Source: Gymnopilus junonius
Lineage: Eukaryota; Basidiomycota; Agaricomycetes; Agaricales; Galerinaceae
Assembly: GCA_015501075.1 (NCBI GenBank)
Contig: JADNYJ010000344.1
Coordinates: 1-33,854 of the forward strand
Direction: 5' to 3'
Length of the DNA: 33,854 nt
Position 1 is the stretch's first letter, and each line of letters opens with the position of its first letter. The notes under the pieces were generated by a model. That model saw nothing but the letters and a program-made list of their open reading frames with translations. It had not been told where the DNA came from and did no database searches. A program made the translations under genes and the position numbers. This document shows positions 1 to 12,363 of this stretch, piece after piece.

Positions 1-408
1 TCTTCTGGGATTTTGAAAGGGGTCTTTAGGCGGTGTTGGCGGTGCTTGTTGAGTTCTTGAAGTTGAATTTACTGCAATATATCAATCAAAAAAAAAAAGA
101 ACAGTCAGCGAACCAAGCGGTGATTATCAAGAAAAAAGGAGGAAATATGATGCTCAGGTGCTATCAAGGTACCGAAAGGAAGCCAAGAAAAGTAGCTCAA
201 CAAAACACTCACATTTCTCTCTTTCATTCACCTCCTCCTCGTCCGAATCAGCCTCGCCTTGGGGTCTAACAACGGCACATCGTAATCCACCGACTGATAG
301 TCCATCACCCACGAACCTTGCGCGTGGGAGGGGCGTGTCCAGCAGGACGCGATGTCATGCTTGATTTGTCCAGTCTTCTCGTTTAGCTTCTTCTCTTGGC
401 TTGGGGTT
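1..408 (-). CDS. Possible gene fragment cut by the left edge (exons about 408-232 and 72-1)
   Basis: On the minus strand, 408-232 reads as an open stretch containing KKLNEKTGQIKHDIASCW and, from an internal Met, MDYQSVDYDVPLLDPKARL. It ends at a plausible GTGAAT donor (231-230). A C-rich tract and CTAG at 412-409 could be its acceptor; an in-frame TAG lies just upstream otherwise. A second exon-like piece begins after a long T-run and TTGCAG (acceptor near 73) and in one frame encodes QQAPPTPPKDPFQNPRR up to the window edge. The phase that the first exon leaves does not match this proline-rich frame; it instead gives a short tail and a stop. So the joining is uncertain. No family is recognised. 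The start, the upstream exons and the downstream part cannot be fixed from this window. Confidence 0.3.
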
Positions 409-2118
409 CTAGATGGGGGGGTCTAGGATACACCTATGTTATGGGGTGTTGGCGAGGTGATTGGACGTGGACGTGGACGTTGAGGGAAAATGGTGACTGC
501 AGTGCAGTGATGGGAGAGAGCAAGGAGTGACGTGAAGGGAAGGGAAGACAGCGGGCGTTGCCTAAATGACGGAGTGTAATGAGACGGGGATTACTGGCGA
601 GGTGCGGCGAGGAGTACGTACAGCTCGACCTCAAGGTGTGTGCTGCCTTGTGTTCCGTGCGTCCTTGGTATGGTATGGTATGGTATGGTATGGTATATTG
701 CGGAGGGTATGTATGAATGTCTAGGGTTCAACGGAACGGGCAACGTCAGCACAGACTGAACACTATATGTACAATCAAAGGGGGGGCATGGACATGTGTT
801 CACCTCACTTGATGTCCAAACCTTCGAGAACGAAAAAGGAGCGAAAATCTCGAACCACGATAAGTAAGTGTCTGGAGATGCGATAACAGAAATAGAGCCG
901 AACGGTGCGAATGCGATTCGGAGTCTTCCCACCTCTTGCTTCCTTTGAAGAAGTCAGGCTTACACGGGTGTGGAGAAAGCCTTTTGAAAGCCCGGAAAAA
1001 ATGGGACGGGATTGAATGGTTTCGGTTTGACCGAAAAGAGACGTCGACGGCGTGCACAGGATGGTCAACGTCGACCGTCAATGTCAAGGCGACTGCGGGG
1101 ATTCCGTCTTCGCCGTTTGGAAGGAAAAAGGGCCCAAAATAGGTCGTGTCCTTTGTCTTGGCACACCGAGCGTGAATGCGGCACGGTATTTATGCGGTAG
1201 GCTGCCCAAATCGACAGACAAAGGGACGGGCGGTGGGAAGTTGGATGCGGGCGATGCGCAAGATCTTTTGCACGCCTGCAGGTGCAGCAGCTTTAAAACT
1301 TTAGCTAAATACCAAGATAAGTCCGAAATGGGGGTAAGATGAGATATAACATATGCATGCCTAGACAACACGCGAACAACGTACAGTAAGGCTCTAGACC
1401 CTGAATATGAACCCTGCCGTTGAATAACCGCTAGATTGGCCTCCAGCGTAGATTATCTTGAGCCTTTTGAAACCTATGTCGGCTTTTATCTCCTCAAACC
1501 AGTCAATGCAAATGGCGAGCAGGGTCCAAGAGAAAGACAGTGAGAACACACGGAGAAAAGGGAGCCACGGGAACTGAACAAGCCAAAAACAACGCAGTTG
1601 ATCATGATAGCCCGATTTGGGTCGCGCACGCCGCACGGTGTTATACATAACGTGATGTGTCACGCCACGTGGGCGTGTTTATGACGCGTTTTTGGGCAGA
1701 CGCGTCTGGTCCTTAGGATCCCGTACTCGATACAGGTAAAGATGGATAACCTGATGTCCGTATTATTGTCAAGTAAGATTAATGATCTAATCCCCGTAAC
1801 TTGTTGGGTGCTTGAAAACTTTTGGGCGACTCAACTTCGAAGTAAGCATGGATGGAAGGATTCAGCCATATGGAAAGTAAATCAAAGGCCTAGGGCGATG
1901 CTCCAATTTGTGTTATGATCTAGTTCCTGATAGAAAAGCATAGTTATATTGGATGTCAATTTCCAACCAACTGCGGTGCGCAGCACACATTCAAGGGGTC
2001 AAAGCAATCCGAGAAATATTACCAACACATTAAACAGTGAATGACGACATTCGAAGCTCTATAATTCATATGCAACTCAACTCTGGTTGTATAAGTTACT
2101 CAGTGTATTTTCATAGAA
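409..2118. other. Gene-poor stretch, no supported gene
   Basis: Short open frames occur on both strands here, but none has a family signature, a consistent splice pattern or a convincing start. The stretch holds a TGGTA microsatellite (666-695), a threefold GGACGT run near 463-481 and a CACGTG core near 1666. It may contain 5' exons or the promoter of the left-edge gene and the promoter of the F-box-type gene to the right. I see nothing firmer. Confidence 0.4.
666..695. repeat. TGGTA pentanucleotide microsatellite, six units
   Basis: Six uninterrupted copies of TGGTA run from 666 to 695, followed by TATTG. It lies outside any supported coding exon. Such runs change length easily and would be a length marker between strains. 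Confidence 0.95.
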
Positions 2119-3281
2119 GCAGAACAGGCTTGATGTAGTCTCCCACCTTATCGAAAGCCTTGATCCATCATCCAATGAAGGGAGAGAATTACTGAAATCC
2201 CTCACTCTTACTGGTCATGAATGGCGTCCCTCTGCACAGAAAAAACTCCTCTGCTCGATACCAATGTCAAATGCTTCAGGGAAAATCTCGACAACTTCCT
2301 CAGAGGCAAGAGGAAGGAAATGTTCTTAAAGATTTCGGAAACTCTCGATGAATCTCCTCACTTGGCGCTATATGTTCGTTCCGTGCAATGTACTCTCTTT
2401 AAGGAGGAATGGTCATCCATTTTCAGACTAATTCTACTCAACCGGCTGGAGATCTGGAGTGCTCCTGCCATTCCTTACAAACTGGGAGCTTTCCCCTTCG
2501 ATTGGCAATCTCTCAATGCGGCTGAACACCAGCAATGTTGCAAGGCAGTTATTAACATTCTACAAAGTCAGAATCTACATCACGTTTGCGTTTATGACCG
2601 TCCCTGCCTTTGATTTTACCAGTTTGCGTCGTCTGTCGGTTTGTTGGGGCTTACCAGAGACTGCAGTCAAGATCCAAAGGGTGATCCAGGTAGCTGTCAA
2701 TCTGGAGGAGCTTGAAGTCCGTATCAAAAGTGCAGTTGGTCGGCCGGTATAAATTTAACTAACATACTATTTTGGCCTTTTTTTCTTCTTTAAACAGTAC
2801 ACCCCAGTCTCGCCAGGATTTATCTCCGATCTTTTGTTCAACCGTAGTGAGAAGATTGAAGGCTTTCAAACTCCAACTCCACATTCTAGCCTTCTATAAT
2901 ATCCCGGTCTATTTCAAACCGTTATTAAAGGACTTGAAGTTATTGACCGGCCGAAATACCATTGAGGTCCTGTCCATATCCATCTACGTCTTCCTTCAAC
3001 AATATCTATGCAATATGGGCCCATTCGTGAAGAAAATCGACAAAAGTATCTGCCGATACGCGTTTCCTCACCTCAAGAAATTCCATGTGACGTTTTGCAT
3101 CATTTCTGACTCCTCTTTCCGCTATCCTAATTTCAAAATACGTCCCAGTGGCACCGTTCCTATGCTTCTGAGAGATCACGACTATAGCCAATGTTTCAGG
3201 AAGGTGTGGCGGATTAAGGGGTTGTGTTTTGCTTATGTGACTGAAATCATTCCAGTAAGGGAGGATATGTGTATACCATAG
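2119..3281 (+). pseudogene. F-box/leucine-rich-type gene, frame-broken
   Basis: The reading resembles fungal F-box proteins: an F-box-like start (SHLIESLDPSSNEGRELL, then LTLTGHEWRPSAQKKLL), then CFRENLDNFLRGKRKEMFL, PHLALYVRSV, and leucine-rich-type segments such as NLHHVCVYDRP and DFTSLRRLSV. The F-box part lies in frame 2 from about 2119 (after a TCATAG that may be an acceptor), the next part in frame 1 from about 2260, and frame 2 resumes near 2610 across CCTTTGATTTT. Two small indels that nearly compensate explain this; I found no intron that does. A real intron is likely at 2747-2807 (GTATAA donor, CCCCAG acceptor), which joins frame 2 to the frame-3 exon ending at 3281. An F-box would recruit a target to an SCF ubiquitin ligase, but this copy looks inactive. 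The 5' end and any ATG exon are not resolved. Confidence 0.6.
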
Positions 3282-3899
3282 GCTTCGGTAGTGGGCGCTA
3301 CTTTCAAGCGCGATCGACGATCCTCTAAATTGACCCATTTTTCCTACTTGTCATTCTCTATTTTATTAATAAGAACCATTTTTCTATGACACAGGATGAC
3401 TGTTTGATCCGTTTCTTTTATCCTACCCATTTCCCCTCTTAACTGCAATTTTATCGCATTTCTTTCCTCATAAGATATTCTGGTATATAATCCTGTTGTA
3501 GCTAGACTTTTTCCTCAGCCCGTAATCAATAGGAATTTGGTCGCCCTCTAAACGTTGTGGCGCCGAGGTTATTCTTTCATACTCATATTTTCTACTCTCC
3601 GGATTTTTCTTATGACGCGACTGACGAAGTCGTCATCTTAGTGGATCCCTTTTTCACCTACTACTTCCTTCCACTCCCTTACCGAAACGACTCACTACAG
3701 TAGTCCGCAACAAAACGTTGTTTCCAAGCTTCAACTCTGTTAGCATTTCATCTGTCTCATCAGGGCTCAGCACTCGGTAAGGTATGGATACGACATGTCA
3801 TTGAGGGACAGCACGATATACAAGCTAGTAATACACAATCAACGTCCTCCTACGAAGTGCCACTAAAGAGTGACGGGGGCCACTGGCAAAGGTACCACC
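3282..3899. other. Intergenic, 3' sides of two convergent genes
   Basis: This T-rich stretch lies between the 3' end of the F-box-type pseudogene (+) and the stop codon of polyubiquitin (-), so it should hold both 3'UTRs and polyadenylation regions. A small imperfect inverted repeat (ATGACG ... CGTCAT, with GACGAAGTCGTC inside) lies near 3612-3636. I see no open frame with coding character. Confidence 0.5.
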
Positions 3900-5017
<1,118 letters not shown>

Positions 5018-5092
5018 AGAGCACTTGTGTTGGATGAGTTGGTGGTAAGAAAGAAAGAAAGAGAGATGGAGGCTCGTTGTCACAGCTACCCC

Positions 5093-5101
5093 AAATATAA
5101 A
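5093..5101 (-). promoter_or_regulatory. TATA box of the polyubiquitin gene
   Basis: The minus strand reads TTTATATTT here, about 30-40 nt before a pyrimidine-rich CTTTC run (5069-5045) and the ACTCATCCAACACAAG leader, which is where transcription would be expected to start. Position and sequence fit a core promoter element. Confidence 0.6.
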
Positions 5102-5780
5102 GGAGTGATTATGTCAGCACGGCCCTGACACGAACACAGCCTTCCGCTGCGTCCCGGCTCTGCTCTATCATACAGTGCAAGCCTAGAACGCAATATCACC
5201 TCATTTCGAGTCCACAAGTAGGGCAATTGTATACATACTTTCGTTCTTTACTCGATATTCTGGTCATGGGGCTCGTAATTTCAAAGAGCACGCTTCATGT
5301 CCGATGTGATTTGAGGCCGTCACACGGGCTTTTTCGGAGAGCTCTGAGCAAAGATGTGCAGCGTTTTTCCTGGGAATTGGAGTCAAGTACGTGATCGCTG
5401 TGCTCTACTTGCAGGACGAGAATAACGTTCTTTCATAGATCTGCAAGCGATATTTGGGTCATAGCTTTCCCCAGTACACCCTTCATCAACTTCCTTACTC
5501 AAGTTATACTTATAATATTTACAGGTCTGGTCAGATTGAAATTGACTACTTAGTACCCCAGCGGTGATTTTCTGTATCAGTATAGCAGAGCAGAATTGCC
5601 ATTTATTTAACAGACATCCGGGTCGAAATTGTCATGTGAGCCCTTGCAACACGTTTTCTTCCTCCTCTAATTTGAAACTCCACGGAAAAGACAGACCAAT
5701 CGGGAATAACGAAGCTGAGGATCCACTGACAGTTTAACTCTTCCTCAAACTCTTGATCGAATACTTGATACCATCGTTCT
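5102..5780. other. Divergent upstream region between polyubiquitin and TPR-CHAT
   Basis: About 680 bp separate the two divergently transcribed genes. No open frame of note is present. AT-rich runs near 5508-5525 (TTATACTTATAATATTTACAG) could be a core promoter or an intron end for the TPR-CHAT transcript, but I cannot decide. The shared region could let the two genes be co-regulated; the sequence does not prove it. Confidence 0.4.
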
Positions 5781-8700
5781 ATGATGCGTTCGGATTCCCT
5801 CTTGGCTTCAATTCACGATCAAGTGCGTAACATGACACCCTCTTACTATTTGACGTACGTATTTACTGCATATCTTTAGTCTGCATATCATGATGCTGCT
5901 GCTATTGACGACATTGAAGAGGAAGTAGGTGCCAATAATCAGCACAGCTCGCTACTCAAAGACGGTTGGAACTTGATCGAGAAATTTCCTACCTCTCATA
6001 ACATGAATGATCTCGCGCAAGGAATAGCACACACACGATCGGGACTCTCAGGAATCTCTGACAGCAGTCCCGATTATGCACAGGGTGTGGATAACCTGGC
6101 GTACGCTCTTAACTTACGGTTTCAGGAACAAGGTAATACGCAGGATCTGGACGAATCGATCGCGCATCAGAGGGAGACACTGAAGCTTTTCCTCCCTCCT
6201 GATCCTCAACATTTCGATTGCCTAGAACACCTTGCCATCGCCCTTCAAAAACGTTTTGAAATAGAGGGCGGCATTACCAATCTCAACGAGGCGATCTCAT
6301 TCCATACCCTGGCTGCCGATTTTCTACCGCCACATCCGAACCGGGTCACAGCGCTCAGCAATCTAGGGAATGCTCTCAAAGTACGCTTTGAGCAGGAGGG
6401 TGAGCTCAATGATCTGGATCAATCCATTTTGATACACGAAGAGGCCTTGAAACTCGTTCCATCACCACATAAAAGTCGCTTTGCTGTCCTCAGCAATCTG
6501 GCAACAGCCCTTCAGAGACGATTCGAACAAAGAGGAAACTCTGCCGATATAGACGACTCTATCTCGCTACAAAGACAGGTTCTTGATCTCGTCTCGCAGG
6601 AGCACCCTAGTCGTCCAACCTCTATCAATAACCTTGCTTATGCCCTAATCACGCGATACGAGCAAGAAGGAAGACCTGGTGATTTAGACGAGGCAATCTT
6701 GCTGCACAAACAGGCTCTCGAACTTCTCGTCCCGCCTAATCCGTATCGATCTGGCTCTCTCAATAATCTCGGCAATGCTTTACTGGTACGATATGATCAA
6801 CAAGGCTCGCTCGATGACCTCAATCACGCTGTTGCTTTCCATCGTGAAGCTCTCGAGCTCAGGCCTTCGCCTCATCCCGGTCGGCACCAGTCTATCGGTA
6901 ATCTTGGGAACGCTCTTCAAAAACGGTATGACTGTAATGGTGACGAGCATGATTTGGACGAAGCCATTTTACTTCACAGACAAGCACTGACAATTACTCA
7001 TCCATCCCACCCGTACCGTTCCAATAACCTTAATAATCTGGCGAACACATTATGGTCCCGTTTTAAGCTCAGAGGCGTGTCTGAAGATTTAGACGAAACC
7101 ATTTCATTACACAGGCAGGCTCTTGAGCTTGTCCCACCACACCATGTGAACCACTCCCGATCTTTCAACAGTCTCGCAAATGATTTGCTAGCACGATTTG
7201 AACAACGAGGTAATTCCAACGACTTGGATGAAGCTATCGAACTCCACAGGGAGGCTCTTCGGTGCAGACCATATCCTCATCCCGACCGCCTTGACTCCCT
7301 TAACAATCTTGCAAGGGCCTTGGAATCACGATTTAGGCAAACCCACGACGGAAAGAACCTAGATGAAGCAATTTTGTTGTACCGTCAGACTCTCGAAATT
7401 GTCCCGCTGCACCATCCTGACTACTCCACCTGTCTCAACAATCTTGCATCTTCGTTGATGTCGCGAAGTGATCAGCGAGATGAAAGTGATGATCTTGATG
7501 AGGCAATCTTGTTAAGTAGGCAAGCGCTTGAGCTCAGACCTCCTGGCCATCCGGATCGCTTCACTTCCGTGAACAATCTTGCAAATGTTCTTGGAGAGCG
7601 GTCCCAAAGACACGGTACGAAAGAAGATCTTTACGAAGCCATTGAATTGGCCAGGCAAAGTTTTGATCTTGTTCCACCAACACATCATAACCGACCCTTC
7701 ATTCTTCAAAACTGCGCCATGCTGCATATATTTGCCCACAGAATTGATATCGAATCCCATCATGAAGGCAATCATCTAGAACAAGCAATGTCTTTTTTCT
7801 CTGACGCTACGCATTCCGTGTCCCTATCTCCCTACGGACGATCAAAAATCGCTGACAACTGGTCCGAATATGCTGATATGTACGACCATTCCTCAGCTAT
7901 TCAAGCTTATGACGATGCATTGGGTGTTCTACCGGAGTTGGCTGCTCTAAGCCTTAACATACAGTCCCGCCGGAATGCTTTAACAGGAGGTACAGACGGC
8001 CTAGCTAGGAAGGCATCAATTTGTGCTATTCGTTATGGCAGGTTAGACAAGGCAGTGGAATACCTCGAAACTGGGCGTGGTGTGTTTTGGACGCAATTCC
8101 TCCGTCTGCGTTCTCCACTGGATCAGCTGCACGATATTGCGCCAGAACTTGAGAAAGATCTCAAGCGAATCTCGGTTGCATTGGAACAAGGATCGCATAG
8201 GGATATGCCAATGGGAAATTTAAATAATTTACAGAAGCTTTCATTGGAGGAAGAAGTTCAATACTTTGAACGGCTAGCGAAGGATTGGTCGGCGACTATT
8301 GAGAAAGCGCGTCGTTTGGACGGATTACATGATTTTCTCCGACCTCATGATTTATCCAAGATACAAACTGCCGCGGAGGGACACGCGATTGTGTATCTAA
8401 TTGCAAGCGATAGCGGTAGTCACTCTCTCATCTTGTCATCTACGACCGTTCATCATATCCCATTCCCTAACTTGTCCACTTCTTTGTTGTCCAGACTTGT
8501 ATCCCTGACTCAGATAGCCACATCCGATTACTCGACGCCTCGTTTTGCTGATTTTGGTGTAACAGCGGACAGCGATGGATCCAAGATCTCCGTTGAAGAG
8601 CTGCAACATTGGATGTATGAAGAAGAAAGAGGGATGAGACCCGAACGCGCCCTACCGAAACTCGTCTCCTCTAACGATATCTTTAAATTTGTTCTGGGCT

Positions 8701-9650
8701 TCCTATGGGATAAAATCGTGAAGCCTATCGTTGACTCATTGGATCTCCGAGTAAGTCGTCCATACCATCTCCCTCTTATTTTTTTTTCATCGGAGATCTT
8801 AGAAATCAAATCATCCTGAACAAATAAAATGGTGCCCAACCGGATTATTCACTTTCCTTCCTCTCCACGCTGCAGGCCACTATGACGATGGAACCATCGA
8901 TTGCATATCCGATTATGCTGTTTCATCATACACTCCAACCGTTGGAACATTGCTCACTCCCAACCCATTATCACCGCCTGCTCAATTCAAAATGGTTGCC
9001 GTCATCCAATCTCGAACGCTACCTGCCACTGTACGAGAGTTGCAAGCAATCAGACGTCATGTTCCTGACGATTCTTTAATCAAATTCGGAACTCAAGGAA
9101 CACGTACCTCAGTCGAAGAAATCGCGTCAAATCTATCCCCTGCGTCTATGGTTCACTTTGCGTGTCACGGTAGGCAGGATCCGTTGGATCCCCTGGAAAG
9201 CGGGCTCGAGATTGAGGATGGGCGACTCACGGTTGCGAGAATTATGAAAGAGGCCATTCCGCATGGATCTCTCGCATTTCTCAGTGCCTGTGAAACCGCT
9301 ACTGGTGATGAGAAAACTCCAGATGAAGCCTTGAATATTGGAGCAAGCTTACTATTTTCTGGTTTCCGTAGTGTGGTTGCTACAATGTGGTATGAACCTA
9401 CGTTCAATTTTTATAAGAAATTTACCTACTCATTACTTCACGTCTTTCTAATAGGAAAATGTGGGACGCGGATGGTCCAATAATTACAGACTCATTTTAT
9501 GAAGAGATTTTCAAAGGGTCAGACGGACATCGGACACCGCAACCTGATACCACCAAGTCTTCGTTAGCACTTCATATTGCGGTGAACAAATTGCGCTCAA
9601 CAGGCGTACCATTCAAGCGATGGGTCCCTTTCATACACATGGGAAAGTAA
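5781..9650 (+). CDS. TPR-CHAT protein, caspase-like putative protease
   Basis: Four exons (5781-5822, 5880-8750, 8803-9389, 9455-9650) with introns of 57, 52 and 65 nt, all GT-AG and in phase, give 1231 aa. The ATG at 5781 opens MMRSDSLLASIHDQ and reads through to the long exon. Residues about 56-637 are 12-13 tandem TPRs of about 43 aa (pattern DLDEAI-LHRQALEL-PP-HP-R--SLNNLA-AL--RFEQRG). A linker to about 848 precedes the C-terminal CHAT domain. The CHAT signature is complete: HFACHG with His1093 and LSACETA with Cys1134, followed by GASLLFSGFRSVVATMW and FYEEIF. CHAT domains belong to the caspase/separase clan; the His/Cys pair is the expected catalytic dyad, and TPRs would sense or bind a partner. 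The substrate is unknown; scaffold or immune-type roles are inference. The frame is intact, unlike most neighbours. Confidence 0.95.
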
Positions 9651-9972
9651 AAGTATCGTGTTTGTGTCCGGACAGGATTTTAGACGGGATTTTCCGTCGA
9701 GTAGGTAAAGACGAAAAACAGTGCTGGAATCCTAGGTGACTTTAATTCCTTGGTTTTTGAACGTTCCCGATGGTAGAGCTTTCAAAGAGTATATGAAGGA
9801 TAAGATAGGATGGAATCCATTACTACAAGTTAATTTATACTCAATGTCATTGTCCGTAGAAGTCGATAGCTTCAAATTTGAATCATTCACATTATGGTAC
9901 TACAACTTGCTAGTTCTACCATGAGGAAGACATGGTTGCTCTGGCTTGGGAATCGAAGTAGAGGCGAATGGT
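9651..9972. other. 3' flank of TPR-CHAT
   Basis: This AT-rich stretch follows the TPR-CHAT stop codon and should contain its 3'UTR. No coding signal with family support is visible. A second minus-strand frame (QHPRFAEPFASTSIPKPEQP, ending near 9900) extends into it from the gene to the right and may be the decayed or alternative end of that gene. Confidence 0.4.
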
Positions 9973-10257
9973 TCAGCGAAGCGAGGATGCTGTCCAATAT
10001 TCAGAATATCTGAAGTTGGGTGAATGGGAAATAATTCGGCGGAGATACATAGGCTGAGGTGCTTGCGGAACAACGTCAGGAGTTTCCGCCCAAGGTCCAG
10101 GACGGGTAGACGGAACTTTTGTCGTTTCATCCAGAACTGAGTGGACATTGAGATCATTCTGCGAGCGCGATGTTGATGGATGATCCAGTTCAGTAGAAGG
10201 AAAGTGAAATGTAGGTGCATGGCTGTGATACCTAACATTTTCCATCATAATAGCAGG
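9973..10257 (-). CDS. Small proline/serine-rich protein or gene remnant, unknown
   Basis: A minus-strand frame begins just after a GTATATAG acceptor-like site (about 10266) and reads SRPAIMMENVRYHSHAP, then STELDHPSTSRSQNDLNVHS and PSTRPGPWAETPDVVPQAPQ before stopping at 9973. The composition suggests an unstructured protein. Near the end another frame (AYVSPPNYFPF, then PRFAEPFASTSIPKPEQP) looks just as protein-like, so a small frameshift is possible. The upstream part (10260-10440) is related to 16690-16915. No family is recognised. Translation start, intron structure and expression are all uncertain. Confidence 0.3.
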   Translation of the reverse strand, partial: PAIMMENVRYHSHAPTFHFPSTELDHPSTSRSQNDLNVHSVLDETTKVPSTRPGPWAETPDVVPQAPQPMYLRRIISHSPNFRYSEYWTASSLR

Positions 10258-10445
10258 TCTTGACCTATATACGCAAACACGTTTAGTTTACGACTCAACG
10301 GGGTAAGAAGGAAATATGTACCTGACGGTTAGAGATTCTAATGAAGGCTGCGAATGGAGACAGCTTCTTCAGAGGTCGGTCTTCTGAGAAACTAAAGAGA
10401 AACTTACCTTGCATTAATACTACTCTTCCTTTCCCCTCAGTATAA
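10258..10445 (-). repeat. Dispersed repeat unit, copy 1 (related to 16690-16915)
   Basis: On the minus strand this unit holds a purine-rich run, a strong GTAAGT donor (about 10409), a segment reading EDRPLKK, then VHISFL, and ends in GCGTATATAGG. The unit at 16690-16915 has the same order: purine-rich run, GTGAGT, EDRRLKR, VRISFL, GCGTATATAGG. Shared order over about 190 bp indicates common origin. It may be an intron with flanking exon ends that was duplicated with its gene. Confidence 0.5.
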
Positions 10446-11482
10446 CCTACACACTACCATGGAATTTGCCTCCACGCGTTCTAAATAGCACCATTTCAAC
10501 CAATGCCTCTGGCGAATGCCTCATGCGAGATGCTAGTGGCACGTGGACCTAGAAACCAGGTGAAGGCCAGGCAAATGCCTCTAGAATAATGCATCCATGG
10601 GCCATAGATTCATGCATTGAGAAAAAAGCCTGAGTTTGACTAATACTAGTGCTATGTCCAAAACACAGCTAGCCCTCATTAATCTTGTTCTGGGATTGCA
10701 AGAAAAGCAGATATTGCCATGATAGAACACATGGGTTGTGGTGCTTGAAGTGAAGAAAAATTGGTGGTTCAAGGGCTCTTGGAAGCAAATCTGTATATTT
10801 TTGGACCCAGGGCTTTCTGTCCCAAAGTGAGAAACTTCAGCCAGGGATTTCCAAACTTGGAATAAGGCTCAGCTCAAGACAAAAGCCTATTGCTGCACAA
10901 CTTGAAGCTAAGATTGGATGTACCTTTACATGGATTCTAAATACTATTCAGTATTATACTGACTGAAGATTAGTTCCAATTAGAGATCTGATGTGACTGT
11001 TAAGGATAATAGTGAGATGAGTGGGGTTTGAGATAATTCTGGGAAGCAAGAAGTGTCATAATCAACTACTGTACACTCTGCAAGACTGATTTCAGAAGGT
11101 AATCTAAGGAATTGAGAGGGTTAAAATATCACAGGATACAGTCCTTAATACCCCTTGGCTTATGGAATATATGGTGAGGAATAAACTTACTTGAGGCCCC
11201 ATCCTTTCCTTCCCACTTTTACCAAAGTATGAGTAACTTGCAACTCTCTTGAGAATAAAGCAGGTAGATCACCCTGATTTTGGAAGGTCACTTTGAGCTA
11301 TATTTAAGTACATCTTTATCAGGGATCTATTGGACATTTTTAAGAGAACTGACTCTCCTGGAACCTATTTTTTTCCCTCCAAAAAAGCGAAAATCAGACA
11401 AACCTTGGATTTTCTTCACAACAAAATAAGCGCTCGCCTAGCGTCAAGTTTGTGTTAAGTAAGGGGAATAAATACGTCTAAG

Positions 11483-11711
11483 ATGCAAAAAGAATTACAT
11501 CATTTAGTCCAGAATTGACTTCTCTAGACCTCATTTTCCTTCCTTGGAACTTTTTGATTTATAGCAAAGCTGTGAATTTCGGACAAAAAGAGAGAGAGCG
11601 TACATCTCGGCTTACATTAGACGTTTAGTACTATTACATAACTTCAATATGCAAAAAGAATTAGAAGAATTGGCCAATGATTGACTTACCTGGACCATAC
11701 TCTTTCCTCCT
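11483..11711. repeat. Imperfect direct repeat, 166-bp spacing
   Basis: The segments 11483-11545 and 11649-11711 both start ATGCAAAAAGAATTA and continue through an ATTGACTT core into a C/T-rich run (TTTTCCTTCCTT and TCTTTCCTCCTC). On the minus strand the second unit presents CAGGTAAGTCAAT, a near-ideal splice donor; the first has lost it (GAGAAGTCAAT). A related unit lies near 11187-11218. They look like old tandem copies in decay. Confidence 0.55.
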
Positions 11712-11989
11712 CTTAGATAGAAAGATACAGAGAAATAATCATTTATGAGTTAAAAATCGGTCTTTGACCTCTCAGTTTGGCTTGAAATATCCAGGGTGCA
11801 TTAGCTTACTTTATTTAAAAAATGCTTTGCATTATTTGGCTGAAGAATGATGGATCTGTATGCATCATCTCCTCCTTCTCCTGGGTAAAGATGATATTTT
11901 GCGAGGTTGGGCTATATAATAGCTTGTAGAAATGTTTTAGAGCTGCTAATTTATGTTACATAACATCCTAAACTAATTTAAAAATTTTT

Positions 11990-12270
11990 GACAATTTTCC
12001 AGCATGGACTTGTGTCCCTACGTGCTTGGTCGAGCCTAGCAGCGGGACGCGCATCGCAGGTGCGTGCGCTCGCGAACATCACGTGCACCCAAAATGGTCT
12101 TTCGGACATTGCTTTGGTCATCTCGGTCGAAATCGGTCCTTGATCTGAGACCGTCCCATTTCGGAAAGCCCTTGACACAGTGAATCTGCCATGGGTGGGA
12201 CCACCATTGACGTTGATGCCCAGTGAGAAAAGCACCTCACCTAAGTGAACCAGACAGAACCGGACCAAGC
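11990..12270. other. GC-rich island inside AT-rich desert
   Basis: Base composition changes sharply from AT-rich to GC-rich between about 12000 and 12270 and then back. A minus-strand frame is open through it (HLGEVLFSLGINVNGGP, GRFTVSRAFRNGTVS), but I recognise no family and it has no clean start. It could be a fragment of a coding gene or transposon inserted into the desert. Confidence 0.35.
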
Positions 12271-12363
12271 ATGCTAGCCATGGTTAGGCATTTGGCAGTT
12301 TCCTGGTTTTGCCTAGATTTTTTACCTAACCACACATTTCGTGATTGAACAAATTAATGCAAT

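Noticed and set aside
591..1087. Several minus-strand frames in the first kilobase
   Set aside because: One includes the TGGTA microsatellite as a Tyr/His/Thr/Ile/Pro run; no motifs, starts or splice sites support them.
6003..7700. Regular repeats about 130 bp apart that could suggest a CRISPR or satellite array
   Set aside because: They are TPR codons in one open frame; the DNA is diverged and there are no spacers.
8528..8839. Minus-strand frame over the TPR-CHAT exon 2 end
   Set aside because: It is antisense to a certain exon and has no family signature.
5781..9650. A CRISPR-associated (type III-E-like) role for the TPR-CHAT protein
   Set aside because: The locus is eukaryotic with introns and has no effector or array; only the domain class is shared.
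10400..11715. Introner-type mobile introns
   Set aside because: The repeated part includes exon-like flanks, and no spliced insertion into a coding gene can be shown here; kept only as a weak finding.
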